From the NCBI RefSeq assembly GCF_049532895.1, contig NZ_CP064031.1, forward strand, positions 2,356,001 through 2,420,000: a stretch of DNA of 64,000 nucleotides, read 5' to 3'. The notes below the pieces were generated by a model. It searched no databases and was not told the origin of the DNA. It saw nothing but the letters and a program-made list of their open reading frames with translations. The stretch comes from Dyella_B acidisoli (GTDB lineage: Bacteria > Pseudomonadota > Gammaproteobacteria > Xanthomonadales > Rhodanobacteraceae). Shown piece after piece: positions 8,601-16,334 of the stretch (positions within the stretch are counted from its first letter, which is position 1; every line of letters begins with the position of its first letter). Both the position numbers and the translations under genes were made by a program.

Positions 8601-11423
8601 ACCTACGATGCGCTCGGCAACGTCAAGACTGCTGTCTCCGACATCGCCACTCAAACCTTTAACTACAACACGCGCAATCTGCTTACAAGCCAAACTCTGT
8701 CCATTGCAGGCACCAGCTACAACTGGGGCATTGGCTACAACTACGATGGCTACGCTCACCTCAATGCTGTCGGTTATCCAGCTTCCAATGGCCTTAGCGA
8801 AGGCGTGGCTTACAATCCCGATGCGCTAGGCCGTGCTACGCAGGTGGGGAGCTATGCCAGCGGCATTACGTACTTCGCTAATGGGCAGGTGGCTGGCTTC
8901 AACTTCGCCAATGGTGCAAGTTACGTGGCCCAGCAGAATGGGCGACAGCTGCTCAACAACTTCAGCTACGGTATTGGCAGCGCGCTCAATCTCAGCGAAG
9001 ACCTGAGCTACGACAGCAACGGCAACATCACCAACGTCAACGACTTGGTGAACGGCCAACGTACCAAAGCATTCGGCTATGACGCACTGAACCGCCTCAC
9101 CAGTGCGACGGCAAACAATCTATACGGCACGGAAAGCTACACCTACGACGCTCTCAACAACTTGCGTAGCCGTCTTACCGGCGGCAACACATTGACTTTT
9201 AACTATGACGCTGCCAATCACTTGGCGAACGTCATGCAGGCCGGCAGCACGGTGACCAGCTACGGTTACGACGTGCAAGGCAACCGTAACCGTCTTTCCA
9301 GCAACGGCACCACCACGCAGTACAACTTCGACGCAGAAAATCGATTGCTGCAGATCCCCGGCCTCGAAAACTACTCGTATGACGCCAGCGGACGGCGTGT
9401 CGCCAAAACCACAGCCGGTGATAGTGCGACGTATTACTTCTACGATCAGGCCGGGCAGTTGATGTTTCAGTACAACCCGGCCACCTATCTCGCTACTAAT
9501 TACATCTACCTGGGGCGACAACTGATCGCTAAGAACGTAACGGACGTGAGCGTGCTGACGGCAGCACAGGTGAACGTCTCGGTGGCCTTGGTCGGTGTGC
9601 CAAGTCTGTCGGCTGATGGTCAGCAACTCATTGCCACCATCGATATCAGCAATCACGGTAGCGCTACGTTGACCTCGTCGGGGCCACATCCCGTGCACCT
9701 GGGCACCCATCTGGTGGACGGTTCCGGCAACATCCTGGTGAACGACCTTACACGCGCCAATATTCCAGATATTGCACCTGGCGCTCATGCGGCCGTCACT
9801 ATCACTGTTCCGGCCAACCAAGTGCTCGGCACAGGCAAATCCATCCAGTATCTGCCGGTGCAGGAAGGTGTTGCCTGGTTCAACGCCTGGGGTACGCAGC
9901 CGGTAACGCTCGGGCCGTTTACCACATGCAGTGCAAGCAATAGCACTGGACTTTGCAATACCAGCAATCGTTTTACTGCCGGCCAAGTCAATGTCGCGTT
10001 GAGTCTGACCAGTGGTCCGACGCTGTCTGCAGATGGCCAGACGCTGACTAGCGTGATCGATATCAGCAATCTAGGCATGATCACGCTGAGTTCCTCGGGT
10101 ACGTATCCCGTGCACCTGGGCAGCCGTCTCATTGATGCATCAGGAAACTCCCCAGCGAACGATGTCAGCACACGTTCCAATATTCCGGACATCGCACCGG
10201 GCACGCACACGGCCGTCACCATCACGATGCCAAGCAACGGCGTGCTTGGTACCGGCAACAGCATTTTGTATGTGCCTGTGCAAGAAGGCCTCGCGTGGTT
10301 CACGGACTATGGCACCACACCGATCAAGATCGCGCCGCTGGTGAATGTAAATGCGCCAATCAGTAGCTTCACTGGCAGCTTTAGCGTCAACTGGGGCGGT
10401 GTCGCTGGTGCCGCAACGTACAACCTGCAAGAGCAGGTCGACAGCGGCAATTGGTCGACTGTGCAGGCCAGCAGCGCAACGAGCTGGAGTACCAGCGGCC
10501 GCGGCAATGGAACGTATGGATATCGCGTACAGGCGTGCGGCAGCGGCGGATGCGGGCCATGGAGTACCGTTCAAAAAACGGGTGTGCTGTTACCGCCTCC
10601 AGCCCCAGCCAGCATCAGCACGCCAGTCAGCAGCTTCAATGGCAGCTTCAGCGTGAGCTGGAGCAGCGTAACTACACCCGCTACGGTGCAATACATCCTG
10701 CAGGAACAGGTCGATAACGGTGCTTGGACGACGGTGCAAGCCAGCAGTGTCACGAGTTGGTCCACTAGCGGCCGAGGTAACGGCACCTACCACTATCGTG
10801 TGCAAGCCTGCAATGCTGCTGGATGCAGCAACTGGAGCAGTACGGCCAGTGTAGGTGTGTTGTTGCCACCGAGCAGCGCACCGACCTTGAGCGTGCCCGG
10901 TAATAGCTACAACGGCAGTTACACCGTTAGCTGGAGCAGCGTAAGCACCCCGGCTGCCGTGCAATACACCTTGCAAGAGCAGGCAAACGGTGGAGGCTGG
11001 GCCACGGTGCAGTCAAACAGTGCAACAAGCTGGTCCACCAGTGGGAGAGGGAATGGCACGTACGGTTATCGCGTGCAGGCCTGTAACGTGGCCGGATGCG
11101 GCCCGTGGAGTAGCACCGCCAATATCACGGTGATTTTGCCTCCCAGCAGCGCACCCAGTGGATTGTCTGTCAGTGCGTCAGGTCCATCCTCTAACACCTT
11201 CGTGACGGTCACTTGGAATCAAGTTGCTACGGCCACTCAATATAACGTTGAGCAGACGAACCCCGGCAACGTGGTGAGTATGCCCTACAGCGGCAATTCC
11301 ACGGGATTCGGCCAGGTAATGAGGGTCAACGGCACAGTGAAGTTCCGAGTTCAAGCCTGCAACGCGGGCGGGTGCTCCGGCTGGAGCGGATATGTCTCCA
11401 TCTTGCTTGCCTCAGGGAATTGA
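5604..11423 (+). CDS. Secreted Rhs/YD-repeat shell protein with C-terminal beta-sandwich and Fn3-like repeats
   Basis: About 1939 residues. The ATG at 5604 is chosen because GAGGAAAC precedes it and it starts a clean signal peptide (about residues 1-27, ending TAWSQ). Residues about 250-1310 are YD repeats (for example YSYDGNGNLTAIQ and YDALNRLTSAT), which in Rhs/Tc toxins build a hollow cocoon around a toxin. The Rhs strand ends at YIYLGRQLIAKN, where the normal Rhs core would begin. Instead there are two copies of a beta-sandwich module (about 1320-1450 and 1458-1580, each ending VQEGxAWF) and four Fn3-like repeats (about 1581, 1665, 1755 and 1849 onward; signature TSWSTSGRGNGTY, YRVQAC). 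The missing core is encoded by the next gene, whose ATG follows this stop by one base. Confidence 0.85.
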   Translation: MLGCRHRICRSVFACLSLLVTWTAWSQTVTPESEFKQLIRVNEDIHPLGENPFGENVSLYNGSLSFQETDIDLAGTGPRLQLVRTFAVADTADPYNRAFVDWRLELPHIETLVADADTFFSSSTDRCSNFRAAPTITVTSGSSTQPNFYFAGNWWRGYQLIVPGQGSQDLLKRDAAGNALSPQMTAADGSPMSFGIVTKQHWQVSCLAKTSNGMPGEGFLVVSPAGEKYWMDWLVLQSAKNVGFAQPGFGGMARHVAMMMVSREEDRFGNSLSYSYDGNGNLTAIQASDGRGLSLSYEFWQGPDMTSPTTRIHSVTLQPSNAAARTWVYGYANTPVRLASVTLPNGSSWSFNLGSFRASSESVMILYDAYDGCHFDLHPEAAVTATGTITHPSGLTGTFTTQTTIRGRSYVPRACDVTSSGHTYLEQPDVYASTALVSKQFSGAGLSGSPTWTYAYSPANASWGSDCASGCATTAWTDVTDPSGNSTRYTFSNRYDATESQLLSTSLYSGGISGSPVRSETLGYAPTTTGPWPTHLGSTLLTNMNAAQLEQLSPQNLRVIQQDGDTYTWQVQTFDAYAHPSQVVRSNSIAGQSAITKKTTYLNDLPHWVLGLLQETDNLSTGEVETLDTYNLTNVTLQSRARFGQVLMSYAFNGAGQLASFTDGNSHTTSLSNYKRGIPQSIGYPDGTSESLAVDDFGQITAVTDQAGHTTNYNYDAIGRVTQVAYPSGDSVAWYTKQIAYNYATSAERGVAGGHWDRTITIGNAKTVTYFDAMLRPVLTDASSGSADITTTGTYDWRDQATFTSYPVTGSPDIGSVTSGTHHGYDSLGRETQTQADSELGALTTATVYLAGAGEQITDPKGNVTTTYFQVFDEPTYNNPIRVNAPAGITQSIARDLYGDPTTITQFGTYGSENDSVTKTLVYDTYHRVCRTTEPESGSTVMAYDAANNLVWSAEGLSISGSGCGQDQVASTAQTARTYDAMNRVLTIAPPTGTQSTIYTYDALGNVKTAVSDIATQTFNYNTRNLLTSQTLSIAGTSYNWGIGYNYDGYAHLNAVGYPASNGLSEGVAYNPDALGRATQVGSYASGITYFANGQVAGFNFANGASYVAQQNGRQLLNNFSYGIGSALNLSEDLSYDSNGNITNVNDLVNGQRTKAFGYDALNRLTSATANNLYGTESYTYDALNNLRSRLTGGNTLTFNYDAANHLANVMQAGSTVTSYGYDVQGNRNRLSSNGTTTQYNFDAENRLLQIPGLENYSYDASGRRVAKTTAGDSATYYFYDQAGQLMFQYNPATYLATNYIYLGRQLIAKNVTDVSVLTAAQVNVSVALVGVPSLSADGQQLIATIDISNHGSATLTSSGPHPVHLGTHLVDGSGNILVNDLTRANIPDIAPGAHAAVTITVPANQVLGTGKSIQYLPVQEGVAWFNAWGTQPVTLGPFTTCSASNSTGLCNTSNRFTAGQVNVALSLTSGPTLSADGQTLTSVIDISNLGMITLSSSGTYPVHLGSRLIDASGNSPANDVSTRSNIPDIAPGTHTAVTITMPSNGVLGTGNSILYVPVQEGLAWFTDYGTTPIKIAPLVNVNAPISSFTGSFSVNWGGVAGAATYNLQEQVDSGNWSTVQASSATSWSTSGRGNGTYGYRVQACGSGGCGPWSTVQKTGVLLPPPAPASISTPVSSFNGSFSVSWSSVTTPATVQYILQEQVDNGAWTTVQASSVTSWSTSGRGNGTYHYRVQACNAAGCSNWSSTASVGVLLPPSSAPTLSVPGNSYNGSYTVSWSSVSTPAAVQYTLQEQANGGGWATVQSNSATSWSTSGRGNGTYGYRVQACNVAGCGPWSSTANITVILPPSSAPSGLSVSASGPSSNTFVTVTWNQVATATQYNVEQTNPGNVVSMPYSGNSTGFGQVMRVNGTVKFRVQACNAGGCSGWSGYVSILLASGN

Positions 11424-11424
11424 C

Positions 11425-12288
11425 ATGGCGCCAATGATGAAAAATCTGCTGATGATTCTCGCTTTCTGTATCGCGGCCGTTTCTGCGCATGCGGGCACCG
11501 TCACCTACGTGTATTCCGATCCGCAGGGCACGCCGCTCGCGGAAGCGGACGCGAAGGGCAACATCACTGCGACGTTCGATTACACGCCGTATGGTACGAC
11601 TGCATTGGGAGCGCCTCCCAATGGGCCGGGATACACCGGGCATGTGAATGACCCTGAGACAAATCTCGTCTACATGCAAGCACGGTACTTTGACTCTGCC
11701 ACCGGCCGCTTTCTGTCTGTGGACCCGAAAACGGTGAGGGCTGCGGACATCAGAACATTCAGTCGTTATACCTACGCAGATTCGAATCCGATCACTAAGA
11801 TGGACCCTAATGGTGAATCGACCTGCGCCAATAAGGACTGCTCAATGTCGACTATCGATGTACATCCTGCAGGGCCTAACGGACCAACCATTACGTTCGT
11901 CAACGATAATCCAAGGGGCGCTTCGCCTAATCAACCGGTCACGACCGCCACCGCGAAAATGGTGGAGTCCGCAGTGATTCGATCAGGCGTATCATCCGTT
12001 AACATCAATAGCAGTACGGGTGGAACCCACAGTGCGACCAGTCGCCACCCAGGTGGTATGGCAGTAGACATCGATATGGTTAACGGACAAAACGTTCGAA
12101 CTCAAGGATCGTCCAATGCAGTCCAAAATTTGCAAAATGCATTTGAGCAAGAACCCAATTCCAGAGAGAATTTTGGTCCCTCTAAAGTGGAAGTGACGCC
12201 GAAGCAGGGGGACGCGCCGAGGCCGGTAACGAACTCTTCCCTGGTAGAGCAACACGAAAACCACATTCATGAAGGCGGTCAACATTAA
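11425..12288 (+). CDS. Secreted Rhs core protein with M15-like peptidase tip (putative toxin)
   Basis: About 287 residues. The ATG at 11425 follows the stop of the shell gene by one base. Residues 1-24 form a signal peptide (ILAFCIAAVSAHAG). Residues about 26-105 are the Rhs-associated core: VYSDPQGTPLAEADAKGNIT, then YMQARYFDSATGRFLSVDP. After the core comes a variable tip. It contains SRHPGGMAVD (H208, D215), matching the SxHxxGxAxD zinc motif of M15 peptidases, and a late HENHIH (H280, H282), matching the HxH ligand. M15 enzymes cut D-Ala peptide bonds in peptidoglycan (family knowledge), so a cell-wall-degrading effector is inferred. A separate signal peptide on an Rhs core is unusual, because normally shell and tip are one chain. 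It is not a simple frameshift, since the signal peptide is intact. Confidence 0.75.
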   Translation: MAPMMKNLLMILAFCIAAVSAHAGTVTYVYSDPQGTPLAEADAKGNITATFDYTPYGTTALGAPPNGPGYTGHVNDPETNLVYMQARYFDSATGRFLSVDPKTVRAADIRTFSRYTYADSNPITKMDPNGESTCANKDCSMSTIDVHPAGPNGPTITFVNDNPRGASPNQPVTTATAKMVESAVIRSGVSSVNINSSTGGTHSATSRHPGGMAVDIDMVNGQNVRTQGSSNAVQNLQNAFEQEPNSRENFGPSKVEVTPKQGDAPRPVTNSSLVEQHENHIHEGGQH

Positions 12289-12342
12289 GCAGCTGTTGAG
12301 CGATATTTTTCTACAAAGCAGAACCATTTTGGAAAAGGTGAG

Positions 12343-12840
12343 ATGATCATGAGAGCCAGCATCAAAGTTTTGAATCTTCTTCTTTTTATTATGCTGGCGG
12401 CCATGGCTTCGAATATCTGTGCAGCTGAAAAAAATGAATGTTCGAATGTGATTAAGTTCGAACCCATAGCAACGTTGCCGGTTAACTATTTAGGGTGGCT
12501 CGCAACCCCCATTTCGAGTTCGGATGCCGATGGTGGTGTTGTGTTTTGGCCGTTCGATGAGGAAAGTTACCCTACAAAAGGGGAATGGGCCTCGATAGGC
12601 ATAGCGCTAGGTAATACGGGCGACATTGGCGCTCAATCTATTGGTGGCATCATCTGGGTGAAGAAGAACGTAAAGTCACGCGTAGACTATAAGGCGATCG
12701 ACAAGAGCGCCCGCGTCATGTTCACCATTCGAGATGGGCAAGATGGTTGCAATCAAGCAATTGTCTTTGAAGTAGACAACAATCGGAACGTGAATTTCGG
12801 TGGGCTGTTGGTGGGAAAGGCTAAGTCGATTGTGGAATAG
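12343..12840 (+). CDS. Small exported protein, putative immunity to the Rhs tip
   Basis: A 165-residue protein starting at an ATG with AAAAGGTGAG upstream. Residues 1-28 form a signal peptide (LLLFIMLAAMASNICAAE). The mature part is a mixed polar beta-rich protein with two cysteines (C near residue 33 and C near 137) and no known domain that I recognise. It lies 54 bases after the toxin-tip gene in the same direction, the normal place for an immunity gene in polymorphic toxin systems. Export of the protein fits a toxin that attacks peptidoglycan in the periplasm. The immunity role is inference from position and localisation only. Confidence 0.6.
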   Translation: MIMRASIKVLNLLLFIMLAAMASNICAAEKNECSNVIKFEPIATLPVNYLGWLATPISSSDADGGVVFWPFDEESYPTKGEWASIGIALGNTGDIGAQSIGGIIWVKKNVKSRVDYKAIDKSARVMFTIRDGQDGCNQAIVFEVDNNRNVNFGGLLVGKAKSIVE

Positions 12841-12970
12841 GGTGCTGCTTGGAGAATGCGATGCCTCAGAAGGCGTTTGCCCGAATATAACGTTGACGCA
12901 GGCGAATGTAATTATCCGCTTCTGTATCTCGTGATGCCTGTAACGATGTTTCCCGCAACGATCGCGAGCC

Positions 12971-13105
12971 ATGAAGCAACTCATCGCAGAAGCGCGCGTG
13001 TACCAGGCACTCGGTCAAACCGTTTTGTGGGAACGGTTCCGCAATAAGGCACAACAGTTGGCTGGTGACGTTCCATTGCCGGCGCCGGCAACGCTCGTAT
13101 TTTAG
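12971..13105 (+). pseudogene. C-terminal remnant of a CadC-type regulator
   Basis: A 44-codon open stretch whose product contains EARVYQALGQ, then WERFRNKAQQLAGD. This closely matches the tail of the large CadC-like regulator at 45461-47815 (EACVYKALGQ, then WEKSRSKAQELAGD). An in-frame stop lies just upstream and no winged-helix or TPR part is present, so only the last 40 or so residues of a paralogue survive. Confidence 0.55.
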
Positions 13106-13587
13106 TCTGCCATGGCCTTCAACGACGCCGACATTCGTTAATCGATCAAGATATTCGGCGCGGATTTACCCCTAACCTGCGAGCTCATTTGACAAGACGC
13201 TCGCTGCATCGGCAGCAACGCTACACCCTGCGTCACCGCATAGGGAGGGTAGGGGCGAGTCGATGATGTTCCATTAACTTCTATGCGATGGAAGTGGGTG
13301 GCCGTCCAGCAGCTATTACGATAGTTAACGTATAAGCCAGTATGCTGCATAGCTGTCCAAATGGCTTCTACGCCATCTGAAGCCAAGTGCTCAACCTCCG
13401 CGTTTCGAGGGTGATCGCGTCAAGCGTATGCCCCCGTTTCGAACCGAAAATACTTTACTCAAGCCAAACGTAGTAGACCTGCCAAGGTCTTACTAACTTT
13501 CTCGAAAGTAATGTCATTTAGTGAGATGCTACGTGGATGAAATGCAAACGCACATCCGACGGGCGACGACTGGATCACGTAACGCTA
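13106..13587. other. Gene-poor debris region
   Basis: This lies between the regulator remnant and the IS21 remnant. No gene, RNA or clear repeat was recognised. The flanking fragments suggest this is decayed DNA between insertions. Confidence 0.4.
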
Positions 13588-13860
13588 TGTTGATTTCCGC
13601 CGAAAACTGAGCCGGGTTTTTCATCGAAAAGTGAGCCACCCGTTTAGTGCTGCAGGTTAGCTTAGCTCGGGATGGGTGCCGGGTTCCGATTCTCCTTTTT
13701 GATGTCGGTTGCATGGTTTCTGAAGCGGTAACTGTCGTTGCCCGTTTCCAGGATGTGGCAGCGATGGGTTAGGCGGTCGAGCAGCGCTGTGGTCATCTTG
13801 GCATCGCCAAACACATTGGCCCATTCGGCGAAACTGAGGTTGGTGGTGATGAGCAGTACT
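13588..13860 (-). mobile_element. IS21-family remnant, one end plus helper-gene tail
   Basis: The segment starts with TGTTGATTTCCGCCGAAAAC and carries two near-identical boxes, GAAAACTGAGCC and GAAAAGTGAGCC. Repeated terminal boxes of this kind are typical of IS21-family ends. It is followed directly by the C-terminal coding part of istB. The transposase gene istA and the other end are absent, so the element is immobile. Confidence 0.65.
13662..13859 (-). pseudogene. istB: IstB-like ATP-binding protein, C-terminal fragment
   Basis: Read leftwards, the frame gives about 65 residues beginning VLLITTNLSFAEWANVFGD, then MTTALLDRLTHRCHILETGN, the hallmark end of the AAA+ IstB helper ATPase (sensor region TTNL, then TALLDRLTHRC). 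The Walker A and B parts and the start are missing. The reading frame breaks at about 13860. Confidence 0.75.
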
Positions 13861-13915
13861 CTGCTTAGTATCGATTGGCCGTTGGCTTAAATGTTTAATG
13901 TCCGTTTTCAACTGC

Positions 13916-13988
13916 GGATTCAGCCGGTCGATGCAACACTCCCGCTGCTCACGCAGCCTTTAGTGTGTTGCATCAACCAGCTGAATCC
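13916..13988. repeat. 24-bp inverted repeat with 25-base loop
   Basis: Left arm 13916-13939 and right arm 13965-13988 are complementary at 22 of 24 positions. The right arm (GTGTTGCATCAACCAGCTGA...) closely resembles a single sequence at 21770-21793. It may be paired ends of a lost insertion sequence or a miniature element. It lies just downstream of the leftward GH5 gene, so it could also act as a transcript hairpin, although no T-tract follows. Confidence 0.6.
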
Positions 13989-14005
13989 ATACGGTCATGC
14001 AGACA

Positions 14006-15220
14006 TTAGCCGCCTGGCGGCGGAAGCGCCGCGCCGCCCGTCAACGCATGGGCGTCATCGGGGCGGGTCAGCACTCCGCTGGACCGATCGAAAATCCCGA
14101 AGGCATTGTTGCCGGAGCCGTTGTCGGCATCGTCCCAGTACACCGGACGGATGCCGAGGCTGTTGGCCTGGCTGACGATATATTTGTCGAAATACGTCCT
14201 CGACGCGAGATGCAAGTTGAGCTCGGTGCCCGTCAGACCTGTCGTGCCGGTGCGGCGAATGGCGCCGAATTCACCCAGCAGCACAGGGATTCCTTTGCGG
14301 GTGAACTGGGAGCTCATCTTCTGCAGTTCCGACGTCACGTAGGATTCCTCCGTGGAGGACGTCGCGTTGCGGGTCGTTAGGATCGAGGAATGATAATTCT
14401 GCCCCCAGAAGTACCACATCGATCCCCAGGTGGCGTCAGCGGTCATCAGTGCATATTGATAAGGCGCGTAGTAGTGCACTTCGAACACCAGGTGCTTTGC
14501 TGGATCGGATGGCAGCGACGTCACCCAGTTGTTGGTATCGTCGATGTTGCTGCCGCCCGGCCCCTGCAGCACCAGCCAACGCTTGCTGTTGTTGCCTCCG
14601 GTGGAACGAACCGCATTGATGAAGTTTTGGTAGTACTGCAACAGAACCGTGGTCTGCGCCTGCGAAGAAACGTTCGGCTCGTTGGCCACGGCGAAAAGCA
14701 GCTTCGTGTTATAGCCTCTGAAGTTGTTCGCGATCTGTGTCCAGTAGGAAACCAGCTTCGCATTGACGTTCGGGTCGTAGGTGTTGAAGTTCGAATCCTC
14801 GAACCAGCCGCCGTCCCAATGATCGTTAATGATCACGGTGAGATGGGCCGCCTGAGCCCATTGCACGACCTGTGTGACCGTTGCCATGTAGGAGGCATTG
14901 ATCACGTGCGTATTCGGATCGGCGTTGTGATCCCACGCGCAAGGAATGCGAATGGTATTGAAGCCCGCGGCCGCGACGTTATTGATCAGCGTTTGAGTGG
15001 GCATGGTCACACCCGACCACGTGGCTTCCAGGGTATTGCCGAGATTCCATCCATAAGTGGGGTTCGCCAGCTGTGCCCGTCCGCTTGCGGAGAACAGCGA
15101 CAAGCCGGCGGCCATAAGTAGCGCAGGCAGGATTCGGAACTTTGATTGGCTTCCAGACGACCGACGGTGGGCGGCTGGAAGGGCTCGATCTCGTGCAGTG
15201 GTCGAATGGCGCAAAGGCAT
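14006..15220 (-). CDS. Secreted GH5 endoglucanase (cellulase)
   Basis: A 404-residue protein with start ATG at 15220 and GAGAGGG at a good distance. Residues 1-50 form a long signal peptide (basic N-terminus, LLMAAGLSLFSASGRAQ). The TIM-barrel GH5 domain fills the rest: YGWNLGNTLEATW, RIPCAW with the conserved arginine (R91), NDHWDGGW, the acid/base glutamate in VANEPN (E181) and the nucleophile glutamate in VLLGEFGA (E317). These are the residues expected for beta-1,4-glucan hydrolysis by a retaining mechanism (family knowledge). No carbohydrate-binding module is present. Likely role: extracellular plant cell-wall or glucan degradation. Confidence 0.9.
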   Translation of the reverse strand: MPLRHSTTARDRALPAAHRRSSGSQSKFRILPALLMAAGLSLFSASGRAQLANPTYGWNLGNTLEATWSGVTMPTQTLINNVAAAGFNTIRIPCAWDHNADPNTHVINASYMATVTQVVQWAQAAHLTVIINDHWDGGWFEDSNFNTYDPNVNAKLVSYWTQIANNFRGYNTKLLFAVANEPNVSSQAQTTVLLQYYQNFINAVRSTGGNNSKRWLVLQGPGGSNIDDTNNWVTSLPSDPAKHLVFEVHYYAPYQYALMTADATWGSMWYFWGQNYHSSILTTRNATSSTEESYVTSELQKMSSQFTRKGIPVLLGEFGAIRRTGTTGLTGTELNLHLASRTYFDKYIVSQANSLGIRPVYWDDADNGSGNNAFGIFDRSSGVLTRPDDAHALTGGAALPPPGG

Positions 15221-15533
15221 ACGGAAACCCTCTCGGTTGGGTGAACTGCAGCGTTCATGCGGTACACGGGCATCACGGTGCTCGCTAGTGATCGATACTG
15301 AGAAGCTCCCCGGGCGGCAGGCAATTGCGAAATCGACGGGGGCGAATGATGTTTATTCATTTGCAATCGCCGCATTTGAGGTGTGTCTACCCAGTCGCTG
15401 TCCTGCGGGAGGCGGTCATGCATCTGATGGATGCTTTCACATTTCCAGCCCAAGGCGAACGCTATAGGAAAGGCAGGTGGAGTGATGGTCATCGTTGATT
15501 TCAGCATCTTCTACATGGGTGGTTCGTACGGTC
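15221..15533. other. Region upstream of the GH5 gene
   Basis: Presumed promoter region for the leftward GH5 gene. No gene was recognised. A 34-codon frame at 15485 with a GGTGGAG box is present but has no recognisable similarity. Confidence 0.35.
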
Positions 15534-15554
15534 ATGACGCTTTCGAGCATTGTG

Positions 15555-15686
15555 ATGCCAAGGGAAAAACTGCTCGAAATACAAAATGACATTCTCGCCT
15601 CACGTGGACTCGAAGGCGAGGCGCCGTGGCCACCCATGGCGCCGTATGTCGATATCGAAAAAATGGTTGAGCGTAACCACGGATGA
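15555..15686 (+). CDS. Possible small protein of unknown function
   Basis: A 43-codon frame encoding a charged helix (PREKLLEIQNDILASRGLEG) and a proline-rich middle (APWPPMAPYVD). The ribosome binding site is weak, and an upstream ATG at 15534 is an alternative start. The composition is protein-like and the frame ends 60 bases before the next gene. It could also be the 3' end of a frameshifted gene beginning near 15485. No family is recognised. Confidence 0.3.
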   Translation: MPREKLLEIQNDILASRGLEGEAPWPPMAPYVDIEKMVERNHG

Positions 15687-15746
15687 TGTTGAGCTTGAAT
15701 AATGTTCGCTTTCTATTTGGCGTAGATGCTAAAGAGGTTCGTGCAT

Positions 15747-16100
15747 ATGAGATTTCTGCAGATCGCGATGGGTGTTCTCGTAACGGCAATCCCGCTTTGT
15801 TCCATGGCCTGTAGTCCGGCTTCTCCGGATGCAAACGAAGCACGTCACGCCATTTATATTGCTCGTGGAACGGTCCAAAGCAGTCGCTGGGTTCCGCCAT
15901 CACGGTTGCTTGTCCGTGTCACCGTCAATCAGGTGATCAAGGGGCTTGCTCCAAATAGCTTGGAGGCCATATCGCTGTGCGCATTGCCTGTCGAGGATAG
16001 TGAGGACGTGGTTGTCTTTAACCTTGATGGTGATCTGCTTGCCTATCCAGAAAAGATCTATGGACAAGACATTCGATCAGCCATCAGCGGTATGCAATGA
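15747..16100 (+). CDS. Small exported or lipoprotein-like hypothetical protein
   Basis: About 117 residues. The ATG at 15747 is preferred because AGAGG lies about ten bases upstream. Residues 1-22 are a signal peptide ending CSMAC, which could be a weak lipobox. The mature part has VRVTVNQVIKGLA and VFNLDGDLLAYPE, suggesting a small beta-rich domain exposed in the periplasm. No family is recognised. Confidence 0.55.
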   Translation: MRFLQIAMGVLVTAIPLCSMACSPASPDANEARHAIYIARGTVQSSRWVPPSRLLVRVTVNQVIKGLAPNSLEAISLCALPVEDSEDVVVFNLDGDLLAYPEKIYGQDIRSAISGMQ

Positions 16101-16334
16101 CGGGTTGTGTTGATCTAAAACGACACGGTTGGTTTGTTCGACTTACTTTTTGATTATGTCTTTGTGGATCATTTGTTTGTCACAAAGTGACGTGGTTGCG
16201 GGAAGACTTCCATAACGATCTTGGTTCGCTTTTTGAAACCTTGTCCAAAGGTCCGTATATGGACCTACGGAGGTGTTAGCAGGAGGCATCTCATGAAGTA
16301 TCAGGATGGCGATAAGGGTCCAACCCAACATTTG

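Noticed and set aside
13657..13911. 84-codon leftward frame over the IS21 remnant
   Set aside because: It is a shadow of the istB tail, which is clear in a different frame on the same strand.
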